Positions 8,610 through 18,095 of a stretch of DNA of 46,854 nucleotides are shown here, piece by piece (position 1 is the stretch's first letter; each line of letters begins with the position of its first letter). Both the position numbers and the translations under genes were made by a program. This DNA comes from an uncultured Clostridia bacterium (GTDB taxonomy: Bacteria > Bacillota > Clostridia > Christensenellales > UBA1242). The notes beneath the pieces were generated by a model, which worked only from the letters and a program-made list of their open reading frames with translations, did not search any database and was not told where the DNA came from. The stretch is taken from assembly GCA_934746515.1 (NCBI GenBank), contig CAKVFH010000007.1, positions 1 through 46,854 of the forward strand, written 5' to 3'.

Positions 8610-11399
8610 CTAATTTTCACGAAGTGCAATAACTGGATCTTTTTTAGCCGCAGCCTTTGCAGGAATCAAACCAGAAATAAAGGTTAAGAATATGCTGATT
8701 GCAACCAAAATTACAGCGCCCAAAACAGGCAAGTTTGCAAGCCCAGAAATGTTTGTAAAATGCGCAAGAATTAAATTGATTGGCAGAATCAAAATAAGTG
8801 AAATGATAATTCCAAGCGCACCGCTCGCAAGCCCAATAATAAAGCTTTCAGCAGTAAACACGCGCTTGATATCTTTTTTAGACGCACCAACCGAGCGCAA
8901 AACACCAATTTCTTTTGTTCTTTCAATAACGGAAATATAAGTAATGATTCCAATCATAATTGAACTAACAATAAGCGAAACGCTGACAAACGCAATAAGC
9001 ACATAGGTTATCGCATTTATGATTGTTGAAACTGTGCTCATTATTAGGTCAACATAATCAGTGTATGTAATTTGATCGTTTTTATCAGCCTGTTCATTGT
9101 ATTTTTCAATAAATTTTTTAACGCTTTTCTTTGATTCAAACGAATTGATGTAAAGTGCAATTTTTGCTGGAATATCCAAGCTTATTTTATTTATGCCACT
9201 AACAGTTTTGCCAGCACTAACAAATTCGTCAATTTTGTCATTGCGATATTTAACCATTTGCTCTGTGAAATATTTTGTGTATGACACACCGGTTGAAAGC
9301 GAACCACTGTCTGAAGTATCATTTAGTCTAACCACGCCCACAATTTCAACTGTGTTTATGCAGTTGTTATAAGCTTTAAGCAAATAGTCATAATATTTGG
9401 CAAGTTTATCGCTATCATTTTGTTGGTTGTAGTCCCTAAAGTCAACAAACCCATCAACTGTGTCGTCAACATAATAATCTATTTCGTCTAAAATTCTAAA
9501 CTTTGTTCCAATAACACTATTAAAATCAATACCTGTATTGTTATTAGTTTTTGTGATGAGACCTTGAAGAAGTTTGCTCATCTGCTCTTCACTCAAAAGA
9601 CCGAGCGCATACAAAACATAGTCATCGAGCTCGCTGTTTTTGTCAAGCACTAAAACCGCTTCGCTTGAATGTTCTGCATCACTTATTGGAAATCTTCCGT
9701 CACCCAAAAGATCATATTGAGATTTGATCAGTTCTTCGTTATCCAGCATTTCATTAAAAATTGACATGTTTCCAAAAATTGCTGATGATCCACTGCCGAA
9801 AGATGAAGAGTCAACATCAAACCCCATAATTTCAAACACAAGTCCCAAAACCTGCATTCTGTCAAGCTGAACAAAACCATTGGTTTCAAGCCCCTGCGCA
9901 ATTGGTTTTAAGTCATCATAGTTGTTATCATAAATGAATGGATATCTTTTTTCAATTGGGAGCGAGTCGTCAATGTCTGTTGGTCTGTTGAGCTGATATC
10001 TTCCCTGCTCAAGTTTTTGGAAAGTGATTCCAGTTTTATCTTCAAAGTAGTAAAGCGAATAAATGATAACCATTTGCATGATTGCATTGCTGTTTGGCTC
10101 AATGTTTTGGTTTGTCAGAAAGTCATAAATCTCGCTGACATCAACATCATGATCGCTATCTTTCATAAACTGTAAGTCAAGATTATAGGTGCATTGAACC
10201 GCATTCACAAACTTGTCGAGTTCGTGCTTATTATTTTTTATATACTCATAAAATTTTTCAAGATTGTTTGTGCCCATGCTGTTTCCAACACTGTTAATCA
10301 TCTTTGAAATATTTTCTTTTGCATAAATTTTATCATCGTCATGATTAACTTTATCACTCGCTCCAGAACTTAAAAACATCTGCGATACAACCGAAGTGAA
10401 ATCAACTTTTCTTGACTCGATTGTGATTGGATAGGTTGAAAGCGTGTCTTCTTGCATCTTGTTTATGTAGGTTGAAAAGCCACTCGACACCGCCAAAATG
10501 AGCGCAATTCCAATAATGCCTATTGAACCGGCAAACGCCACAAGAATTGTGCGCGCCTTCTTTGTCAGCAAGTTTTTAAACGAAAGTGTCAAAGCAGTCC
10601 AGAAAGACATTTTCTTTTTGCTCTCGCGTTTCTTAATTTCCTTTGCTGTCAAACCTTGCTTTTGCTGAAGCTCTTTAAGATTTTTTAAGTTATCTTTAAC
10701 TTCTTCCGCTTCTTCGTCTTCCGAGTATGGATCAGTATCCCCCATAACATTGCCGTCCAAAAGTCTAACAATTCTTGTTGAATACTTTTCAGCAAGTTCT
10801 GGGTTGTGTGTAACCATGATTATGAGTTTGTCTTTTGAAATCGACTTCAAAAGCTCCATAATCTGCACACTTGTTTCTGTGTCAAGTGCACCAGTAGGCT
10901 CGTCAGCCAAAATAATTTCGGGATCATTAACCAAAGCTCTTGCAATCGCAACTCTCTGCATTTGTCCACCAGAAAGCTGACTTGGTTTGTTTTTAAGTTT
11001 ATCACCAAGCCCCACTTTGTTTAAAACTGCAATTGCTCTGTTTCTTCTTTCTTGTTTTGAAACACCTGAAAGCGTCAAAGCAAGTTCAACATTTTCAAGA
11101 ACCGTTTGATGTGGAATCAAATTGTAGCTTTGAAACACAAAACCAATTGAGTGATTTCTGTAGGTGTCCCAGTCTTTGTCTTTATATTCTTTTGTCGACT
11201 TTCCATTGATAACCAAATCGCCAGATGTGTATCTGTCAAGTCCACCAATAATGTTAAGCATGGTTGTTTTTCCGCAACCACTTTGTCCAAGAATTGAAAC
11301 AAACTCATTTTTTCTAAAGCACAAGCTGACGCCTTTAAGCGCTTCAACCTTAGTCTCGCCCATTTCATAAATCTTTTTAATATCAGTTAGTTTAAGCAT
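8610..11399 (-). CDS. MacB-type ABC transporter, ATPase fused to FtsX-like permease
   Basis: A single chain of 929 aa. Residues 1-225 are a LolD/MacB-class ATPase: Walker A GQSGCGKT (about 38-45), Q-loop FQSYN, signature LSGGQ, Walker B ILADEPTGALD and H-loop VTHN. An acidic linker and a basic segment lead to the first helix at about 285-305. A very large extracytoplasmic domain follows (about 310-800), then three C-terminal helices with the FtsX/MacB signature IERTKEIGVLRSVGASKKDI between the first two. Such type VII systems dimerise and perform mechanotransmission across the membrane, moving peptides or lipoproteins or conferring antimicrobial resistance; the substrate is not visible here. 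No two-component genes adjoin it. It has its own promoter and terminator. Confidence 0.88.
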   Translation of the reverse strand: MLKLTDIKKIYEMGETKVEALKGVSLCFRKNEFVSILGQSGCGKTTMLNIIGGLDRYTSGDLVINGKSTKEYKDKDWDTYRNHSIGFVFQSYNLIPHQTVLENVELALTLSGVSKQERRNRAIAVLNKVGLGDKLKNKPSQLSGGQMQRVAIARALVNDPEIILADEPTGALDTETSVQIMELLKSISKDKLIIMVTHNPELAEKYSTRIVRLLDGNVMGDTDPYSEDEEAEEVKDNLKNLKELQQKQGLTAKEIKKRESKKKMSFWTALTLSFKNLLTKKARTILVAFAGSIGIIGIALILAVSSGFSTYINKMQEDTLSTYPITIESRKVDFTSVVSQMFLSSGASDKVNHDDDKIYAKENISKMINSVGNSMGTNNLEKFYEYIKNNKHELDKFVNAVQCTYNLDLQFMKDSDHDVDVSEIYDFLTNQNIEPNSNAIMQMVIIYSLYYFEDKTGITFQKLEQGRYQLNRPTDIDDSLPIEKRYPFIYDNNYDDLKPIAQGLETNGFVQLDRMQVLGLVFEIMGFDVDSSSFGSGSSAIFGNMSIFNEMLDNEELIKSQYDLLGDGRFPISDAEHSSEAVLVLDKNSELDDYVLYALGLLSEEQMSKLLQGLITKTNNNTGIDFNSVIGTKFRILDEIDYYVDDTVDGFVDFRDYNQQNDSDKLAKYYDYLLKAYNNCINTVEIVGVVRLNDTSDSGSLSTGVSYTKYFTEQMVKYRNDKIDEFVSAGKTVSGINKISLDIPAKIALYINSFESKKSVKKFIEKYNEQADKNDQITYTDYVDLIMSTVSTIINAITYVLIAFVSVSLIVSSIMIGIITYISVIERTKEIGVLRSVGASKKDIKRVFTAESFIIGLASGALGIIISLILILPINLILAHFTNISGLANLPVLGAVILVAISIFLTFISGLIPAKAAAKKDPVIALREN

Positions 11400-11427
11400 A
11401 AGTTTTCTCCACTAATAATATAGGTAA

Positions 11428-11456
11428 ATTATATTTTTTTGCACCCAACTTGTCAA
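11428..11456 (-). promoter_or_regulatory. Promoter of the macB-like gene
   Basis: Minus strand TTGACA (11451-11456), 17-bp spacer, TATAAT (11428-11433). A-tracts spaced about 11 bp apart lie upstream at 11493-11560 and may bend the DNA or act as an UP element. Confidence 0.8.
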
Positions 11457-11504
11457 TGAAAGAAAATCAATTAAATTTAGACTAAAATAGCCAAAAACGA
11501 AAAG

Positions 11505-11517
11505 AAAAACGCAAAAT
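11505..11517 (+). repeat. Dispersed intergenic 13-mer AAAAACGCAAAAT, copy 1
   Basis: Exact copy, 67 bp beyond the terminator hairpin of the 11615-11959 gene. Read in that gene's direction it is ATTTTGCGTTTTT at the end of a T-rich tract. Confidence 0.6.
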
Positions 11518-11579
11518 TATAAAAAAATATACAAAAAATCATTAAAAAAAACAACAAAAATAAGAAATTTATGCAAAAG

Positions 11580-11606
11580 AAAAACCCTTAACAAATCTGT
11601 TAAGGG
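11580..11606 (-). terminator. Intrinsic terminator of the 11615-11959 gene
   Basis: A 9-bp perfect stem CCCTTAACA/TGTTAAGGG with a 4-nt loop, then TTTTTCTTTT on the minus strand. Confidence 0.85.
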
Positions 11607-11614
11607 CTTGTTTG

Positions 11615-11959
11615 TTACATTGGTTGAGCTTGTGTTTTTTCTTGTTCTTTGTTATAGAATTCTCTCAAGTTTTGAGATTTTTCTTCAAACTCACTATTGA
11701 GCAAACTTCTCATTTCTCTGTCATTTGTTCCTGCAATAAGGAAATCATAATGCATTGCTAAAACATCAATATAGTCTTCCAAACTCAAAACATCAAACAT
11801 ACCTTTAAATGAACCAAAGTGCAAATAGTCGTAAATTGCTTGAGCTTGTGCTTTTGATAGTTCAAATTTTCTTGAAAGATTTCCGTTTTTATCAGCTACT
11901 GCAAATTTCCCTTTTAAGTGATACAAAACGACCCCATCTTGTGGGTTTTTATTTTCCAT
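11615..11959 (-). CDS. Hypothetical soluble protein, 114 aa
   Basis: Not recognised. It begins with a short beta-like segment (VVLYHLKGKFAVADKNGN) and continues with predicted helices and a Gln/Glu-rich C-terminus. It has no Cys, no membrane segment and no known motif. It lies 66 bp downstream of the Feo-associated gene but has its own likely promoter, so membership of the feo transcript is uncertain. TTAGGAGTAAAT precedes the ATG. Confidence 0.6.
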   Translation of the reverse strand: MENKNPQDGVVLYHLKGKFAVADKNGNLSRKFELSKAQAQAIYDYLHFGSFKGMFDVLSLEDYIDVLAMHYDFLIAGTNDREMRSLLNSEFEEKSQNLREFYNKEQEKTQAQPM

Positions 11960-11989
11960 ATTTACTCCTAAAAATTTATTGATACCAAA

Positions 11990-12018
11990 ATTTTAGCACA
12001 ATATAATTACATTTTCAA
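11990..12018 (-). promoter_or_regulatory. Putative promoter of the 11615-11959 gene
   Basis: Minus strand TTGAAA (12013-12018), 17-bp spacer, TAAAAT (11990-11995). Confidence 0.55.
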
Positions 12019-12025
12019 TACTAAA

Positions 12026-12187
12026 TTAAATTATTGTTGCGTTTTTTTGCACATTTTTGTTATTTTTACACTTATTTCGTTTACTGCAAAATTTACACTT
12101 TGATTTTTTTGAAAAAAATTTCGAAAAAAACACCCATACGCAAAAATCTACAACCAAAAACACAATAACAAAATCAATCAATTTCAT
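12026..12187 (-). CDS. FeoB-associated cysteine-rich small membrane protein
   Basis: A 53-residue gene directly after feoB (7-bp gap), preceded by TAGGTGAAAT. The product has one N-terminal helix (about 3-21, IDFVIVFLVV...), a basic segment, then C-x2-C-x5-C within CKFCSKRNKC, and a Lys/Asn tail. This layout, one helix followed by clustered Cys right after feoB, matches the small FeoB-associated Cys-rich proteins of Bacillota (PF12669-like), thought to assist or gate ferrous iron transport. The similarity is by architecture and position; the Cys pattern is sparser than in the classical members. It is easily overlooked because of its size. Confidence 0.75.
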   Translation of the reverse strand: MKLIDFVIVFLVVDFCVWVFFSKFFSKKSKCKFCSKRNKCKNNKNVQKNATII

Positions 12188-12194
12188 ATTTCAC

Positions 12195-14162
12195 CTACTT
12201 AAAAACAAACGATCCAATCAAAAATGTCAAACTAGCACAAATCCACGCAACCGCAATTTGAAACATAACTGCAAAGCAAACTTTTTTTGTGCTTTTCAGT
12301 TCATTTTTCATTGCCCCAATACTTGCAACACAAGGTGCCGAAAACAAATTAAACACAGTGAAAGACAACGCATTTGCTTTTCCGAAACATGAGAAAATCT
12401 CGCTTGAAAACACATGGCCTATTCCAGCACCTTGCGACAGCCCGGAAATTACACTCATGCTTGAAACAACCTGCTCTTTTGCAATTAGCCCTTGAATTGC
12501 AGATATACTCACCGCCCAGTTCCACGAACCAACAATTGGATAAAAGAACCAGCCGAACAAATTTCCAATCCATGCCAAAATACTTTGGTTTATGTTATCA
12601 CAAAAGCGCAAATTCCAGCTAAAAGAAGACAAAAACCACACAATTATTGAGCAAAACAGAATAATTGTTCCTGCTCTGCTCACAAAATCTTTTGTTTTGT
12701 CAAACACATCGCGAGCAATGTATTTTGCATTTGGAACTTTATATTCAGGCAGTTCCGACATAAAAGATGTGTCTTCATTTTTATAGAAAAATTTCTTTAA
12801 AATAAGTGCACAAACAACAATTAAAACAACGGCAAAAAAGTATAATCCAATTGAAACCAAACCGCTTTGATTTTTAAAAAAGGCACTTGCAAACAGCGCA
12901 ATGATTGGAAGTTTTGCACTGCAAGGAATGAATGGCGAAAGAATTATTGTCATTTCTTTTTCGTTGTTATTTTCAATTGTTCTCGTTGTTGAAATTGCAG
13001 GAACTGAACACCCAGTTCCAACAATAAATGGCACAAGTGACTTTCCGCTTAAACCAAACTTTCGAAATAGTCTATCAAACATAAACGCAATTCGCGACAT
13101 GTATCCAGTTGTTTCCAAAATTGAAATGCACAAAAAAATCACAATCAGTTCAGGTACAAATGTCAGCACCGAGCCTATACCTGAAATCATACCATCCACA
13201 ACCAAACTTACCGCCCAATTCGAAGCCCCTAGTTTTGTCAAAAATCCTTCAGTTTTAATTTTTAAAATTTCAATAAAACTTTCAAGCACACCTTTCGTTA
13301 AATTTCCAACAACTCCAACAGACAAAAAATAAACCAAACTCATAACGCACACAAAAATCGGAAGCGCTAGCCACTTGTGCAAAAAAATCTTATCAAGCTT
13401 GTTTGTTTTTGTTTCTTTTTGGTTTGAAACAACCAAACATTTATCTCTAACTTTTTCAATAAAATTATATTTTTCATTTGCAAAAACTTGTTCCAAATCA
13501 TCGCCATAAATCTTTTTTAGCAGACTTCTTGACCGATTCAATTTCTCATCTTCCGCACTTTTTGAAAAGCCCAAAATATCTTCTATTGCAGCGAAGTCAT
13601 CACTCAAATTTAGCATATTTTTCACAGAATTTAGTTCATTTTTAATAATTTTTGGATATTTTTCAATGATTTTTTTGCTATTTTGCGTTTTTTTATTTTT
13701 AATCTCATCAATCAGTTCCAAAATTCCCACGCCAGTTTTTGCCGATGTTTTTATTGCTGGCACACCCAGTTCGTCTGACAAGATTCTCTCATCCAACCTA
13801 ATTCCCTTTTTGTCGAGCAAGTCTGTCATATTCAGAGCAAGCACAACCTTAACGCCAAGATCAAGAAGTTGAGTTGTCAAATACAAACTTCTTTCCAAGC
13901 TCGTCGAATCAATAACATTTAAAACCATATCCGGTTTTTCATTCAAAAGATAATCTCTTGAAATATTTTCTTCGCTGGTGTACGGCATGAGAGAATAAAC
14001 CCCCGGCAAGTCAATAACCGAAATATCAGTTCCAATTATCTTGCCTTCTTTTCGTTCTATTGTAACCCCCGGCCAGTTCCCAACCTTTTGATTTGATCCA
14101 GTAATTTTATTAAAAAGCGATGTTTTTCCGCAATTTTGGTTTCCAATTAGTGCAACTCTCAT
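12195..14162 (-). CDS. feoB: Ferrous iron transport protein B
   Basis: Inner-membrane Fe(II) transporter with an N-terminal G domain, 655 aa. G1 GNQNCGKTS is at about 5-13, G3 DLPGVYSL at about 53-60 and G4 NMTD at about 115-118. A helical GDI-like spacer follows to about 240. Then come two Gate domains and a FeoB core, with the conserved VGTGCSVPAI and FIPCSAKLPI blocks carrying the pore-lining Cys residues. ATG 14162 is chosen because it overlaps the feoA stop as ATGA and follows GGGTGAAAA. Downstream is the small Cys-rich gene, giving feoA-feoB-small protein. Confidence 0.95.
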   Translation of the reverse strand: MRVALIGNQNCGKTSLFNKITGSNQKVGNWPGVTIERKEGKIIGTDISVIDLPGVYSLMPYTSEENISRDYLLNEKPDMVLNVIDSTSLERSLYLTTQLLDLGVKVVLALNMTDLLDKKGIRLDERILSDELGVPAIKTSAKTGVGILELIDEIKNKKTQNSKKIIEKYPKIIKNELNSVKNMLNLSDDFAAIEDILGFSKSAEDEKLNRSRSLLKKIYGDDLEQVFANEKYNFIEKVRDKCLVVSNQKETKTNKLDKIFLHKWLALPIFVCVMSLVYFLSVGVVGNLTKGVLESFIEILKIKTEGFLTKLGASNWAVSLVVDGMISGIGSVLTFVPELIVIFLCISILETTGYMSRIAFMFDRLFRKFGLSGKSLVPFIVGTGCSVPAISTTRTIENNNEKEMTIILSPFIPCSAKLPIIALFASAFFKNQSGLVSIGLYFFAVVLIVVCALILKKFFYKNEDTSFMSELPEYKVPNAKYIARDVFDKTKDFVSRAGTIILFCSIIVWFLSSFSWNLRFCDNINQSILAWIGNLFGWFFYPIVGSWNWAVSISAIQGLIAKEQVVSSMSVISGLSQGAGIGHVFSSEIFSCFGKANALSFTVFNLFSAPCVASIGAMKNELKSTKKVCFAVMFQIAVAWICASLTFLIGSFVFK

Positions 14163-14419
14163 TTTTTCACCCACACTTCAACATTATTTAGTTCCTTTTT
14201 CCTTAAACACAATTCATATCCGCGAAGCTCTATGCTAACCGGATCGCCAAGCGGTGCTATTCTTTTTATTTTAAGTTTCACACCCTTTGTTATTCCCATA
14301 TCAAAAAGTCTGCGCCTAACAAGCGCATTTGCTTCATTCACCCTTTCAACTTCTGCTTCTTGATTTATTTTTAGCTCTCCCAGTTTGCATAATTTTTTTT
14401 GTGTTTTTTCTAAAATCAT
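14159..14419 (-). CDS. feoA: Ferrous iron transport protein A
   Basis: An 86-residue cytosolic SH3-like protein that supports FeoB. Seen: the family pattern RRRLFDMGITKGVKLKIKR and the closing strand DPVSIELRGYELCLRKKE. It overlaps feoB by 4 bp (ATGA), so the two are translationally coupled. The ribosome site is weak and no clear Fur-type box or consensus promoter was found in the roughly 40 bp between it and the upstream terminator. Confidence 0.92.
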   Translation of the reverse strand: MILEKTQKKLCKLGELKINQEAEVERVNEANALVRRRLFDMGITKGVKLKIKRIAPLGDPVSIELRGYELCLRKKELNNVEVWVKK

Positions 14420-14459
14420 TATTAAAATCTATGCAAGAAAATAAAAAAATATTTCAAAA

Positions 14460-14506
14460 GAAAAAGATAGCCCATTTTTGCGTTATCCACAAAAATAAGC
14501 TATCCT
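14460..14506 (-). terminator. Intrinsic terminator of the M60 peptidase gene
   Basis: A long stem GATAGC...GCTATC with an inner ATTTTTG/CAAAAAT arm, followed on the minus strand by TTTTTCTTTT. Confidence 0.8.
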
Positions 14507-14523
14507 TTATTTTTTTATTTTAA

Positions 14524-17500
14524 TCAATCAGTCTTTTCAATAATGCTATCAACACAAATTTCTCCAGTCAGCACTTCAATCACCAAAGAATGTTTTTTGT
14601 TTTCAAGTCCCATAACAACAAATGCAATTTGTTTATCATCGCTTTTCGATATTTTGATCTCCTGCATTTTTCCGTCAACAAACACTCTTATTCTGCATTC
14701 ATTGTCCTGACGAACTAACAAAGCAATCCCAGTTCCAATAAAATCATACTTAATTGTTCCATTACCTTTTATAACCTTGCCAAATTCACTAATCGTCTTT
14801 TTTTCAGTGAAATTCGTGTTTTCATTCTTATAAAATCCAAGTTCGTAAGGCGATTTTTCAATTCCTGTAAAGACATAGCTAAACTCAATACTGCTTATTG
14901 TCACATACTTATTGCTAGCACTCGCTGATTTCGTGTCAGTCACATAAAGCTTATAGTATTCAAACTCGGCATCGTTAAACTCTCCAGAAACTGAATTTCC
15001 ATTAAGTGAAAGGTCTGAAAATTCTGCAACTGTTGTCCAATTTCTGTTGTCTTTGCTCCCATACAAAACAAATGTCGACGGAAGATTATATTTCCCGCTT
15101 GTTCTCGATTTTATTTTAATGTGATTAAATCTTTGCACTGAACCAATATCCGCAATCAAAATAAATGGGTTTTCAGCACTAACAAAATTATTTCTATTAT
15201 TGTGATAATATGTATTATCATTTCCATCAAAAATATTATCTATAGTCTCACTATTGCTCCATGCACCCATATTTGACCAAACAAATTTATGAGATGAACT
15301 GTTTGACCTTGCTATCACTTCGCTCGCTGTGTAAACCCTTTTATATTTCTCTTCAGAAGTAAATTCTTCATTCGGCATTGTCATGTTATTGGTACACAAA
15401 ACGGATGTTGGAATGGTCACCATTCTAGGAGTTTTATCATCAAGATTAGCAAACCCAAGTTCCGTAAAAGCATCGTTTGCATAATGTCTTGAAAGTGTGA
15501 TTTCTTTAAAATAAACATAATCACCTTTTATCAGCGAAACTTTAACAACATGCTCTCCTTCAAGTGCAAATCCACCATGATCGGTGTTTAGTGACAACAC
15601 CAGTCTTACACTAGGGTCATTCACCGACAAATACAAGGTGTTATTCCCCCTGCCACTTCTCAAACAGAATGCATAAGTTCCAGTTTTTTCAATATAAATC
15701 TTTCCTTCAACCACACCAATCTGTGTATTTTTTATTCCATTTAAAAAGGTTGATGAACTCTTATTTTTAGTCAAATCTGAATAGCCTGCAAAATTTGCAT
15801 TAACCGCATCTTCAACACTTGAATACTTAACCGAGCCACCAAAAGTATAAATCGAAGTCTCCACTTGATTTTTATCACATTGCTTGAAATTTAAAGTTAA
15901 GGTGACATCTTTTGTTTGATAATTCTCACTATTAAGCTCTATCACAACCTTTATCTCGCTAGAATAATCGCTTTCGCCAGGAGTATATTTGTAAACATTC
16001 TCGCTAACTCTTTCAATCTTTCCACTTTCTGGGCTTGAAATTTTCTTAATTTCGAAAGTAAAATCACTTGGCAAAATCAATCTTTCATTAAAGTTAATTT
16101 CAATTGATTCACCACGCTCAATAATAAATGGTTTAACAGTTCTTGAAAACACTTGCTGTCCGTTTTCATAAAAATCCCTGCCCGTTTGGAAAGTTGTTGC
16201 GACTGGCACAAAAGTGATTCTGTCTGAAGTGTCATAAAGCGCTTTCATTTCATCAGAAATCGTTTGACCCAGAAGTTTTTCAAAATAATATGTAAAATTA
16301 TAATTTGTCGCCTTCGACAGAGCTTCATACCAATTATCCACACCAAAACCATTTTGAAGTCTTGTTGCTTTTGTGAAAACATCAACACCAAATGTGTGAA
16401 TTAAATCAGCATAAGCATTAAGCGAACTTTGGGGTTGTCCTTTTTCTGCATTAGCAATAGTTTCTCGCAAACTTCTCGACGGATCTGTGTAACGATTCCA
16501 GTCACCACCAAGCGATGAATCATTCAAACTTCTCTTTTCCGAAATTTTTGTGTAAAGCACATAACTTAATAGCGATGTCGCATTATTTGTCACTTCGTTC
16601 GTTTTTGAGCTTTCCATGCCATAACTTTGATATAAGTGGTTGTATTCGTGAATCTGTCCCCAAAACCCGTTTTCAACCATCGACTTATAATTCAGTGCCC
16701 CAGAAAGCCAATAGCATGGCGCATTTATCCACGAATGTCCGCCCTGAAACGCACACGCTTCACCAGCCGCAACAAAACAATCAAAAACATAACCAACACC
16801 AATCGTAACATTTGCTGAACATGGCACTTGTCTGCTGGTTCTGATAATTCTCTCCCACAAATTTCCAACTTTCACAAGGTTATCATAATCAAAATTACCA
16901 TAACTTGCAGGGCCAGAAAATCTAACACCCATGTCCCAAATTTCATAATCGTAATAAGGTGCTGAATAATTTTTCATTTCCTTAATATCTTCGCTTGTGG
17001 TTTGCCCATGCACATAATGAAAATATTTAACTGCACCTGAAATTTTAACGGTGAAAGTGTTTCCAAATGACATAGGATAAATATAGATTGGTCCACCCAA
17101 AGGATTTCCAACATACGCCGTTGTTGTTTTTACTGAAAACTTGTTTGCAATAGTTGGCATGCGTGAAAAATCATTTCTTTCCTTCCAAATATTATTAACA
17201 TTATTTCGGTGACTAACCTGTCCAACATAAACCAAAAGCTCTCCACCAATAGTCGCCAAATCAGTCTCAGAAATTTCAATTTTCACAATCTCGCCAGCAG
17301 GTGCGTAAAGCCCCGTTACAAAGTTTCGGACTTCTTTTGATGAAATCGTAATTTGTTCAATAACAGCCTGTTCAGTGTCTGAAACATCACCATAATACAT
17401 TCCCACGCCCGAAACATGCTTATAAAGTTTTTTGCCAGTTGGCTCGCCATTCAAAAACAGATTTCCAGCTGCATCCATTGAATCATAAGTTGTGTTAGAA

Positions 17501-17811
17501 GTCAAAATCAAAGAACTTTCTCTTATAATATTATCTTTCTCTTCATCAGTTATGCCACTTAAACTTGTGCCGTATGTAGGATATCTGCTATTCAAACCCT
17601 CACTTCCAGTTTCCGTTGGAATATTTCTTGAAACAGTTCCAAGAGTCCTGTTCCACTGATTAACTTTTCCAAAAAACGAAGTGCTAAACACAACCTGAGA
17701 CTTAGCATCTTGCTCTTCCTTTTGTTTTTTTCTAATCAAAGTAAAAGCCGTCGCAAACCCCGCGACAACAAAAAGAACTATACAAACTAGAACTGCGATT
17801 TTCTTTTTCAT
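14524..17811 (-). CDS. Membrane-anchored or secreted M60-family (enhancin/mucinase-type) metallopeptidase with CBM32-like domain
   Basis: 1095 aa. An uncleaved-looking signal anchor at 5-27 exports it. The zinc site HEYNH is at about 388-392 with the downstream Glu in TNEVTNN about 14 residues on, as in gluzincin M60 peptidases, which cleave glycosylated mucin-like proteins. Upstream beta domains (about 150-300) precede the catalytic region. A PA14-like/galactose-binding-like region follows at about 650-760. A discoidin/F5-8 type C (CBM32-like) domain (DNIFDGNDNTYY... then TFVLYGSKDN) lies at about 850-975. A last beta domain ends the chain. No LPXTG or lipobox is seen. It has its own promoter and terminator and points to life on host mucins; the substrate is inferred. 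Confidence 0.85.
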   Translation of the reverse strand: MKKKIAVLVCIVLFVVAGFATAFTLIRKKQKEEQDAKSQVVFSTSFFGKVNQWNRTLGTVSRNIPTETGSEGLNSRYPTYGTSLSGITDEEKDNIIRESSLILTSNTTYDSMDAAGNLFLNGEPTGKKLYKHVSGVGMYYGDVSDTEQAVIEQITISSKEVRNFVTGLYAPAGEIVKIEISETDLATIGGELLVYVGQVSHRNNVNNIWKERNDFSRMPTIANKFSVKTTTAYVGNPLGGPIYIYPMSFGNTFTVKISGAVKYFHYVHGQTTSEDIKEMKNYSAPYYDYEIWDMGVRFSGPASYGNFDYDNLVKVGNLWERIIRTSRQVPCSANVTIGVGYVFDCFVAAGEACAFQGGHSWINAPCYWLSGALNYKSMVENGFWGQIHEYNHLYQSYGMESSKTNEVTNNATSLLSYVLYTKISEKRSLNDSSLGGDWNRYTDPSRSLRETIANAEKGQPQSSLNAYADLIHTFGVDVFTKATRLQNGFGVDNWYEALSKATNYNFTYYFEKLLGQTISDEMKALYDTSDRITFVPVATTFQTGRDFYENGQQVFSRTVKPFIIERGESIEINFNERLILPSDFTFEIKKISSPESGKIERVSENVYKYTPGESDYSSEIKVVIELNSENYQTKDVTLTLNFKQCDKNQVETSIYTFGGSVKYSSVEDAVNANFAGYSDLTKNKSSSTFLNGIKNTQIGVVEGKIYIEKTGTYAFCLRSGRGNNTLYLSVNDPSVRLVLSLNTDHGGFALEGEHVVKVSLIKGDYVYFKEITLSRHYANDAFTELGFANLDDKTPRMVTIPTSVLCTNNMTMPNEEFTSEEKYKRVYTASEVIARSNSSSHKFVWSNMGAWSNSETIDNIFDGNDNTYYHNNRNNFVSAENPFILIADIGSVQRFNHIKIKSRTSGKYNLPSTFVLYGSKDNRNWTTVAEFSDLSLNGNSVSGEFNDAEFEYYKLYVTDTKSASASNKYVTISSIEFSYVFTGIEKSPYELGFYKNENTNFTEKKTISEFGKVIKGNGTIKYDFIGTGIALLVRQDNECRIRVFVDGKMQEIKISKSDDKQIAFVVMGLENKKHSLVIEVLTGEICVDSIIEKTD

Positions 17812-17833
17812 AGGTCTCCTTTTTATAATCAGA

Positions 17834-17861
17834 ATAATACCATAAACTTTAAACTAATCAA
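17834..17861 (-). promoter_or_regulatory. Promoter of the M60 peptidase gene
   Basis: Minus strand TTGATT (17856-17861), 16-bp spacer, TATTAT (17834-17839), about 25 bp before the ATG, which has AAAGGAG ahead of it. Confidence 0.65.
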
Positions 17862-17993
17862 AATAAATTTTGCTTACTTACTTCCACAAATTGCCCAAAA
17901 TTTTTCATGTTCCTTTATTATATTTAATTTAAACAAATTCGGATAGCGCTTTTATTTTCAAATTGACACTTTTGCTTAATTTATAACATCAAG

Positions 17994-18022
17994 TTGACTT
18001 GATTTTGCGGGCTGTTTATAAT
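17994..18022 (+). promoter_or_regulatory. Promoter of the 18096 membrane gene and yfcE
   Basis: TTGACT (17994-17999), 17-bp spacer, TATAAT (18017-18022). The untranslated leader is about 65 nt and AT-rich without clear structure. Confidence 0.8.
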
Positions 18023-18095
18023 AAAACTGCAATTAAAAATTTTACTTCATGAATTTTCAATCAAAAAATAAAATAATATAATTATGGGAGAAACT

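Noticed and set aside
12037..12149. Further copies of the ACGCAAAA-type intergenic motif
   Set aside because: These inexact matches fall inside the small Feo-associated coding sequence, so they were not counted with the five exact intergenic copies.
12057..12392. Plus-strand ORF opposite the feo region
   Set aside because: It is antisense to feoB and the small Feo-associated gene; no ribosome site or recognisable domain.
14475..14483. Motif-like TTTTGCGTTA after the M60 gene
   Set aside because: It is part of the terminator hairpin loop and is not an exact copy.
17880..17940. Short minus-strand ORF with AAAGGA upstream of the M60 gene
   Set aside because: Only about 14 codons, the ribosome site is too close to the ATG, and no regulated codon run or terminator follows.
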